Source of the DNA: Patescibacteria group bacterium
GTDB lineage: Bacteria; Patescibacteriota; Patescibacteriia; 2-12-FULL-60-25
Direction of reading: 5' to 3'
DNA length: 47,980 nt
Assembly: GCA_018830085.1 (NCBI GenBank)
Contig: JAHJSR010000017.1
Span: forward strand, 1-47,980
Made by a program: the position numbers and the translations under genes. The notes beneath the pieces are model-generated. The model had not been told where the DNA came from and did no database searches. It saw only the letters and a list, made by a program, of their open reading frames with translations. Position 1 is the first letter of the stretch. Every line of letters starts with the position of its first letter. Positions 44,947 through 47,980 of this stretch are shown here, piece by piece.

Positions 44947-44975
44947 TTGACTGTATTGCAGTATTTTACTAATGT
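44947..44975 (+). promoter_or_regulatory. promoter of the NlpC/P60-like gene
   Basis: TTGACT (44947-44952), 17-base spacer, TAATGT (44970-44975). Leader of about 27 bases containing a strong Shine-Dalgarno sequence. Confidence 0.6.
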
Positions 44976-45009
44976 TGTCAAAGCTCATTACCAACCCCGG
45001 AGGTGAAAC

Positions 45010-45666
45010 TTGAAAAGCTTTCATTCGGTAAACAACAAAATCACTGTTGATTTTCGTAAGTTTGATTTGCCAATCAGCCAAAGCCAGGCACTAAAAATCC
45101 TACATCAACATGGCTTTGAATTTTTGACAGTCGACCTTGTGAGCCAAGCCAGACAACTAATTGGTGTCAGCAAATACAAACTTGATGCACCCAGATCCGC
45201 AGCTCCGAGTATGGTCAACTGTTCATCATTGATGGAGTATCTATTTGGTCTCCGTGGCGTGGAACTTCCACCCCTATCGGTTTACCAAGCCGCTTGCGGA
45301 GAATCCATGCATCTCGAACATGTTGGAGCCGAAGATTTGGTGTTCACGCCGCATGGTAGAAATAAAAATCTATATTTGGAAAACCCTGATACAACCATAG
45401 GTCACGTCGGCATGGTGACTGGTGATGATACGATTATCCATGCGATCCCCCGCCAAGGAGTTGTCGAAGAATCAACCGAGACATTCCTCGGTGGAAAACG
45501 CAAAAAATACTGGGCTAGACGTATCATCCCCAAAGACGATGCCATCATCTCTTTGTCCTGCCCAGAAAACCTACAAATACGATCGCAAATCGACATCTGG
45601 TGGTTACTCATGCGTACCCTACCCACCTCAAACACACCTCTCTACGCACCTCGCAACCTGCTATAA
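45010..45666 (+). CDS. NlpC/P60-fold cysteine peptidase-like protein
   Basis: Likely papain-like amidase or peptidase acting on peptidoglycan or a related bond. The catalytic Cys is in VNCSSLMEYLFG (family DCSGLVqY), the motif GVELPPLSVYQAACG matches the LPR-S-xxQ region, EDLVFTPHG matches GDLVFF, and GHVGMVTGDDTIIHAIP supplies the catalytic His and the second His region. The start is TTG at 45010, backed by GGAGGTG six bases upstream. 218 residues. There is no signal peptide, so it may act in the cytoplasm or be exported another way. Single-gene unit whose terminator overlaps the stop codon. Confidence 0.82.
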   Translation: MKSFHSVNNKITVDFRKFDLPISQSQALKILHQHGFEFLTVDLVSQARQLIGVSKYKLDAPRSAAPSMVNCSSLMEYLFGLRGVELPPLSVYQAACGESMHLEHVGAEDLVFTPHGRNKNLYLENPDTTIGHVGMVTGDDTIIHAIPRQGVVEESTETFLGGKRKKYWARRIIPKDDAIISLSCPENLQIRSQIDIWWLLMRTLPTSNTPLYAPRNLL

Positions 45667-45682
45667 TGCAGGTTTTATTTTT
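45655..45682 (+). terminator. terminator overlapping the NlpC/P60-like stop codon
   Basis: Stem AACCTGC (45655-45661) with GCAGGTT (45668-45674), loop TATAAT, then TTATTTTT. The TAA stop (45664-45666) lies in the loop. The 3' end of the convergent lipoprotein gene begins at 45675. Confidence 0.8.
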
Positions 45683-46307
45683 CACAACCCTTACTCATCT
45701 CATCCGAAAAACCATAAGGCTCCAAAAACTCACATTTAAAATTTCCGTTACCATCAATTATCACATCCCAAGATCCTTGATCTTTTGCCGCCAAAAACAT
45801 ACCGCCAGCATCTTCCCCAGCAAACTGCACAGTCCCCCTAGCATGTTCTGCATCATATTGATCAACACTGATTAAAATATCTTCAATATTTTTATGATAC
45901 ATGTCAGCGAAAACAGATTGAATCTCTCTGGCATCAGCAACCGTAAATTCATCATCCGGCTTTTTACACCCACTTATCATACTCTGAGGAAAATCCCTTC
46001 CTTCAATTATTGGACAAATAAATTCATCACTCCATTCTTTAGCCAACTTCCACTCGGCTCCATCTTTATAAACTAAAAAATTATTTGGTAAATCAGCATC
46101 CAAACCCATTTCAATTTTACCCTTTGCGTAATCCCCTTCCCTGCTAGTCACATCAACCTCAATCATACTTTTATCAAATCCATATCTTTCAAAAAGTGAT
46201 TGCTTCATGAATCCAACTATTTCGTCATTCTGATTATCAACTGTCGGCTGACTGCAACCTGCCGCCAAAAACATAGCAATAACTAAAAACGGTAATATTT
46301 TTTTCAT
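45675..46307 (-). CDS. lipoprotein with two tandem repeats, unknown function
   Basis: 210 residues from the ATG at 46307: signal MKKILPFLVIAMFLAAGC with a lipobox (AAGC), so it is predicted to be lipid-anchored outside the membrane. The mature part is two copies of an 80-85-residue unit. Copy 1 (EIVGFMKQSLFERYG ... YAKGKIEM ... FLVYKDGAEWKLAKE ... FICPIIEGRDFPQSMISGC) aligns with copy 2 (EIQSVFADMYHKNIE ... HARGTVQF ... FLAAKDQGSWDVIID ... FKCEFLEPYGFSDEMSKGC). Each copy ends with a C-x(13-14)-C pair, probably a disulfide. Its promoter gives a near-leaderless transcript. Confidence 0.8.
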   Translation of the reverse strand: MKKILPFLVIAMFLAAGCSQPTVDNQNDEIVGFMKQSLFERYGFDKSMIEVDVTSREGDYAKGKIEMGLDADLPNNFLVYKDGAEWKLAKEWSDEFICPIIEGRDFPQSMISGCKKPDDEFTVADAREIQSVFADMYHKNIEDILISVDQYDAEHARGTVQFAGEDAGGMFLAAKDQGSWDVIIDGNGNFKCEFLEPYGFSDEMSKGCEK

Positions 46308-46315
46308 ATGCACCC

Positions 46316-46343
46316 ATTGTACTGTGCTGACCAATTTTGTCAA
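46316..46343 (-). promoter_or_regulatory. lipoprotein gene promoter (near-leaderless)
   Basis: TTGACA (46343-46338), 16-base spacer, TACAAT (46321-46316), eight bases before the ATG at 46307. On the opposite strand, TTGTCA (46338-46343) overlaps it as the -35 of the divergent 85-residue gene. Confidence 0.7.
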
Positions 46344-46367
46344 AAATATGTTATCCGACAATTATAT
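46338..46367 (+). promoter_or_regulatory. promoter of the 85-residue gene, overlapping the divergent lipoprotein promoter
   Basis: TTGTCA (46338-46343), 18-base spacer, TTATAT (46362-46367). Its -35 hexamer is the exact complement of the lipoprotein -35 (TGTCAA/TTGACA on the same bases), so the two promoters probably compete for RNA polymerase. Confidence 0.45.
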
Positions 46368-46400
46368 GCCATAATAGACTTAATACTCACAAGGAGGCTG

Positions 46401-46658
46401 ATGATGAATAATCGATTCATAAAACCCAAAAAACCAATGCGTTTAGGCTCAGATGCCAACAGTCGATTTGCCACTAAAGACAAATCCCGACCAACCATGC
46501 ACAACAATCATCGAGCTAAGCAAAGATCACCCGATCCGGACGACACTCAGATCGAAGCCGTACAGCTAGATCTGCCCTATATCGATGAAGAAGGAAACGT
46601 CCTATTCTGGACAGCTCTCTGCTCATGCCTCAAGCCTCCAACCCCGGAAGACAAATGA
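46401..46658 (+). CDS. 85-residue hypothetical protein
   Basis: No family recognised. Basic first half (NNRFIKPKKPMRLG, KDKSRPTMHNNHRAKQRS), acidic middle (DPDDTQIEAVQLDLPYIDEEGN), and a C-terminal LFWTALCSCLKPPTPEDK. No signal or membrane helix. A perfect AAGGAGG (46391-46397) precedes ATGATG at 46401/46404, so translation should be strong. A GC-rich hairpin (46681-46702) follows. Confidence 0.65.
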   Translation: MMNNRFIKPKKPMRLGSDANSRFATKDKSRPTMHNNHRAKQRSPDPDDTQIEAVQLDLPYIDEEGNVLFWTALCSCLKPPTPEDK

Positions 46659-46680
46659 ATAGCACGACTCTCTACCTCGA

Positions 46681-46702
46681 ACCGCCGCTACTACCCGGCG
46701 GT
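46681..46702 (+). terminator. GC-rich hairpin after the 85-residue gene
   Basis: ACCGCCG (46681-46687) pairs with CGGCGGT (46696-46702), loop of 8. The downstream tract is only partly T-rich (TGAGCTTATTT), so it is a weak or assisted terminator. Confidence 0.55.
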
Positions 46703-46860
46703 TGAGCTTATTTACGTCTAACAATAATTAACAAAACTACTCTCAATCTAGCCAAAATATAATCTTTGGTAATTGAATAATCTTAATATTTTAGCTAATA
46801 TTAGCGAAATTATTAATTTACAGATTTTATAAAATTATTATAAATACTGTCACGCAAGGC
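46703..46860. other. very AT-rich stretch with a 12-bp palindrome
   Basis: No gene is visible. The perfect palindrome GCTAATATTAGC lies at 46794-46805, and a CCAAA/TTTGG dyad at 46753-46769. These precede a strong promoter and may be operator sites. Confidence 0.4.
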
Positions 46861-46889
46861 TTGACAAAATCCCAAAAATATGATATATT
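46861..46889 (+). promoter_or_regulatory. strong promoter of the structured RNA / small membrane protein unit
   Basis: TTGACA (46861-46866), 17-base spacer, TATATT (46884-46889): the best consensus match in the window. The predicted start is near 46896, about 395 bases before the first membrane-protein ORF. Confidence 0.8.
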
Positions 46890-46959
46890 AATACGTCAAA
46901 CTGAAATAACCGTGCCAGATACACATTACACAGTTTGAACACTTCAGAGGAGAGAGGAT

Positions 46960-46998
46960 TTGAGCCAAGCTCGAATCAACAAAACTGAAGTAAGATAA
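46960..46998 (+). CDS. possible 12-codon leader peptide
   Basis: TTG start preceded by AGAGGA, reading LSQARINKTEVR then TAA, with its first codons inside the stem at 46957-46977. Too short for coding evidence. Translation would melt the hairpin, as in attenuator peptides; this is speculative. Confidence 0.15.
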   Translation: MSQARINKTEVR

Positions 46999-47086
46999 GC
47001 GTAAATAACGGATGAGGAGCCGTAAACGCCTGATTTGAATACGCAAAAATAGACCACGGAGACCATCTCCGAGGAGGATTTTTAAC

Positions 47087-47203
47087 ATAAACAAACATGT
47101 TGTGATCTTAGACCCGGCCTTGCAATCCATGCTTTTGCAAAGCCGACCCAAGTTTCATAACTCAAAATTAATCAACCGCTCATCGACAAAATACTACCAA
47201 TGA
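47087..47203 (+). CDS. possible 38-codon ORF lacking a canonical start
   Basis: A perfect AGGAGG (47072-47077) sits nine bases before an ATA codon opening NKHVVILDPALQSMLLQSRPKF..., which reads to TGA at 47203. No ATG, GTG or TTG lies at proper distance; GTG at 47102 is the nearest. The reading looks protein-like, but hairpins 4 and 5 overlap it. Either a rare ATA start, a mutated gene, or a purine motif belonging to the RNA structure. Confidence 0.2.
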   Translation: MNKHVVILDPALQSMLLQSRPKFHNSKLINRSSTKYYQ

Positions 47204-47216
47204 CCATGAACCAATC

Positions 47217-47303
47217 ATGAACATTGGCAGCGCCACGATCTTGGACATTGTGTCCTCGCTTCGTGGTGTCAAAAAGTTCAGGAGAAAAAAATGCTGGAAG
47301 TAA
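47217..47303 (+). CDS. possible 28-codon ORF overlapping the next gene
   Basis: ATG at 47217 reads MNIGSATILDIVSSLRGVKKF to a basic end (RRKKCWK) and stops 13 bases inside the following gene, an arrangement fit for translational coupling. It has no Shine-Dalgarno sequence, and hairpin 6 lies within it. Confidence 0.2.
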   Translation: MNIGSATILDIVSSLRGVKKFRRKKCWK

Positions 47304-47572
47304 CGATTTTCGTAATCATCGCGCTGTTTGTATCAGGAACCTGGATCGCCCTGCGGTCCCGAGTCCTGACCGCGATGCAGAACATCGTGGCCAACAGCAA
47401 AACCTCAACCCCCTACCTCCCGGCTCCGATCGAGGACATCAACGTTCTCGATCCCGCTGACTTCCCCGAGGAAATCAGAGAACTGCTCAAGGAAGCTGCC
47501 TTCCGAGACCTATACTCGGCTGACGAGCTCAAAGCTCTGAAAGCTGAGATGGACAGCCGCAAAGCGGCATAA
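47291..47572 (+). CDS. small single-TM protein A of the accessory pair, unknown function
   Basis: 93 residues. A transmembrane helix at about 4-21 (VTIFVIIALFVSGTWIAL) is followed by a basic ALRSRVL (likely cytoplasmic side), a Pro-rich linker (STPYLPAPIED) and an acidic helical C-terminus with PADFPEEIRELLKEAAF and LKALKAEMDSR. AGGAGA lies seven bases before the ATG. Third codon positions are rich in G and C (many CTG, ATC, GAC, GCC), sharply unlike the AT-rich genes elsewhere in the window. No relatives recognised. Confidence 0.7.
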   Translation: MLEVTIFVIIALFVSGTWIALRSRVLTAMQNIVANSKTSTPYLPAPIEDINVLDPADFPEEIRELLKEAAFRDLYSADELKALKAEMDSRKAA

Positions 47573-47586
47573 CGAGGAGAAAACAC

Positions 47587-47856
47587 GTGCTAACAGCTAT
47601 TTTTTTGTCCTTTTTCGTCTCCACATTCTTCTCGGCTATGGTCGGCTTGCCGATCGTAGCCGACATCATGAACAAGGCCGTCGAGAACGACGTCGAGCGA
47701 GCGATCGCCAACCTCACCGGTGAGGAGCATCCCTTGCTCCAGCTCGATGAACCTTTCGAGGGTATGGCTCACCGCCCGCTCTCGCTTTCGCAACTCGAAC
47801 TGGAGCTGTACAGCGACGAGGCAGCTGTCGCACAACGCGACAGCCTGGCCGCCTGA
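47587..47856 (+). CDS. small single-TM protein B of the accessory pair, unknown function
   Basis: 89 residues from a GTG at 47587, with GAGGAG nine bases upstream and 14 bases after protein A. A transmembrane helix covers about 3-26 (TAIFLSFFVSTFFSAMVGLPIV). The soluble part is acidic and Leu-rich (VENDVERAIANLTGEEH, LSLSQLELELYSDEAAVAQ). Same layout as protein A (N-terminal helix, acidic tail) and the same GC-rich codon use, so the two were probably acquired together and may form a complex. Confidence 0.7.
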   Translation: MLTAIFLSFFVSTFFSAMVGLPIVADIMNKAVENDVERAIANLTGEEHPLLQLDEPFEGMAHRPLSLSQLELELYSDEAAVAQRDSLAA

Positions 47857-47879
47857 CCCCGCCCCTTTCCCTTCTACTT

Positions 47880-47902
47880 CCCTGCAGTGCAATGCTGTAG
47901 GG
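47880..47902 (+). terminator. hairpin after the accessory pair
   Basis: CCCTGCAG (47880-47887) pairs with CTGTAGGG (47895-47902) using one G-U pair, loop TGCAATG. No T-run follows, so termination would need a factor. Confidence 0.4.
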
Positions 47903-47912
47903 ACCCTGGATT

Positions 47913-47953
47913 GAAGTTTTAATGAATGTCGAATGACAAAACATTAAAACTTC
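47913..47953. repeat. 12-bp perfect inverted repeat at the window end
   Basis: GAAGTTTTAATG (47913-47924) and CATTAAAACTTC (47942-47953) with a 17-base spacer. It marks the return from GC-rich to AT-rich sequence. It could be a terminator-like stem, a protein-binding site or the edge of a mobile segment; the window ends too soon to tell. Confidence 0.5.
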
Positions 47954-47980
47954 TGACAAGGTTAAAAAATAAATTAATGA

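Larger units (their letters stand above)
46896..47290 (+). ncRNA. candidate structured RNA or long 5' leader
   Basis: A chain of hairpins fills the segment. (1) ACTTCAG/CTGAAGT (46941-46991) enclosing GATTTGAGC-CAA-GCTCGAATC (46957-46977). (2) GCGT/ACGC enclosing ACGG/CCGT (about 46999-47028). (3) CGGAGA-CCA-TCTCCG (47057-47071). (4) CGGC-TTGCAA / TTGCAA-GCCG (47115-47145). (5) CCAATG/CATTGG enclosing CATGA/TCATG (47197-47227). (6) CCACGA/TCGTGG enclosing GGACA-TTG-TGTCC (47233-47266). Purine-rich AGGAG elements recur at about 46948, 47015 and 47072. It does not match tmRNA, RNase P RNA or SRP RNA by eye. It could be a novel ncRNA, a riboregulator, or a leader with small translated ORFs. Confidence 0.5.

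Noticed and set aside
47012-47038. 8-codon ATG ORF in the structured RNA
   Set aside because: No Shine-Dalgarno sequence before it, and it is too short to separate from chance.
46888-47151. 87-codon ORF on the minus strand opposite the structured RNA
   Set aside because: No start signal, it runs against the strong promoter, and it has an Arg/Leu-rich random-like sequence.
46896-47290. Identity as tmRNA, RNase P RNA, SRP RNA or 6S RNA
   Set aside because: I saw none of their conserved cores (no tRNA-like ends with a tag peptide, no P4-type motif, no SRP GGAA-tetraloop domain, no long 6S bubble).
1-47980. CRISPR arrays, insertion sequences and transposases
   Set aside because: No regularly spaced repeats and no transposase or integrase motifs were seen in any frame.

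Overview
The window looks like chromosomal DNA of an AT-rich bacterium with a reduced genome, most likely a member of the Candidate Phyla Radiation (Patescibacteria, Parcubacteria-like). This placement is an inference. It rests on an S10/spc ribosomal cluster with no gene for uL30 between uS5 and uL15, a shortened aspartyl-tRNA synthetase, a short RelA/SpoT homologue, a VirB2-like membrane protein fused to a peptidase-like domain, and many small membrane or secreted proteins without recognisable family. TGA is used as a stop (for example at the 3' end of the gene overlapping adk), so there is no UGA recoding.

Layout. 1-3.3 kb: the 3' part of a (p)ppGpp synthetase gene, parAB, and two tRNA genes with anticodon CAU (initiator and elongator Met), each with its own promoter and terminator. 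3.3-10.2 kb (minus strand): aspS, pyrD, a metallophosphoesterase, scpA, scpB, a D-Ala-D-Ala carboxypeptidase and a GT4 glycosyltransferase in a tight run. 10.2-12.7 kb: three proteins of unknown function. 12.8-31.1 kb (minus strand): tuf-rpsJ-[structured 430-bp gap]-rplC-D-W-B-rpsS-rplV-rpsC-rplP-rpmC-rpsQ-rplN-X-E-rpsN-H-rplF-R-rpsE-rplO-secY-(membrane protein)-adk-map-DUF711-ruvX-recO, then asnS with its own promoter. 31.2-36.4 kb: two unknown genes, fusA, rpsG and rpsL (str operon with a strong promoter before rpsL). 36.6-42.2 kb: membrane proteins, an M50 protease, rpmB, a LOG-family protein and a 496-residue unknown. 42.4-44.9 kb (plus strand): ndk, rpmF, nusB, rnc, and tRNA-Arg(UCG) on the minus strand. 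45-48 kb: accessory genes: an NlpC/P60-like protein, a two-repeat lipoprotein, an 85-residue unknown, and a strong promoter followed by about 400 bases rich in hairpins and two small GC-rich membrane-protein genes.

Two patterns run through the window. First, many genes at the head of a transcription unit have a sigma70-type -10 hexamer only 6-14 bases before the start codon, predicting leaderless or nearly leaderless mRNAs. The accessory genes instead carry long leaders with strong Shine-Dalgarno sequences. Second, RNA structures sit at likely control points: before rnc, between tuf and rpsJ, before tuf, between rpsJ and rplC, and in the accessory segment 46941-47266. The accessory segment (structured RNA plus twin single-TM proteins of foreign-looking composition) is the best candidate here for something undescribed.
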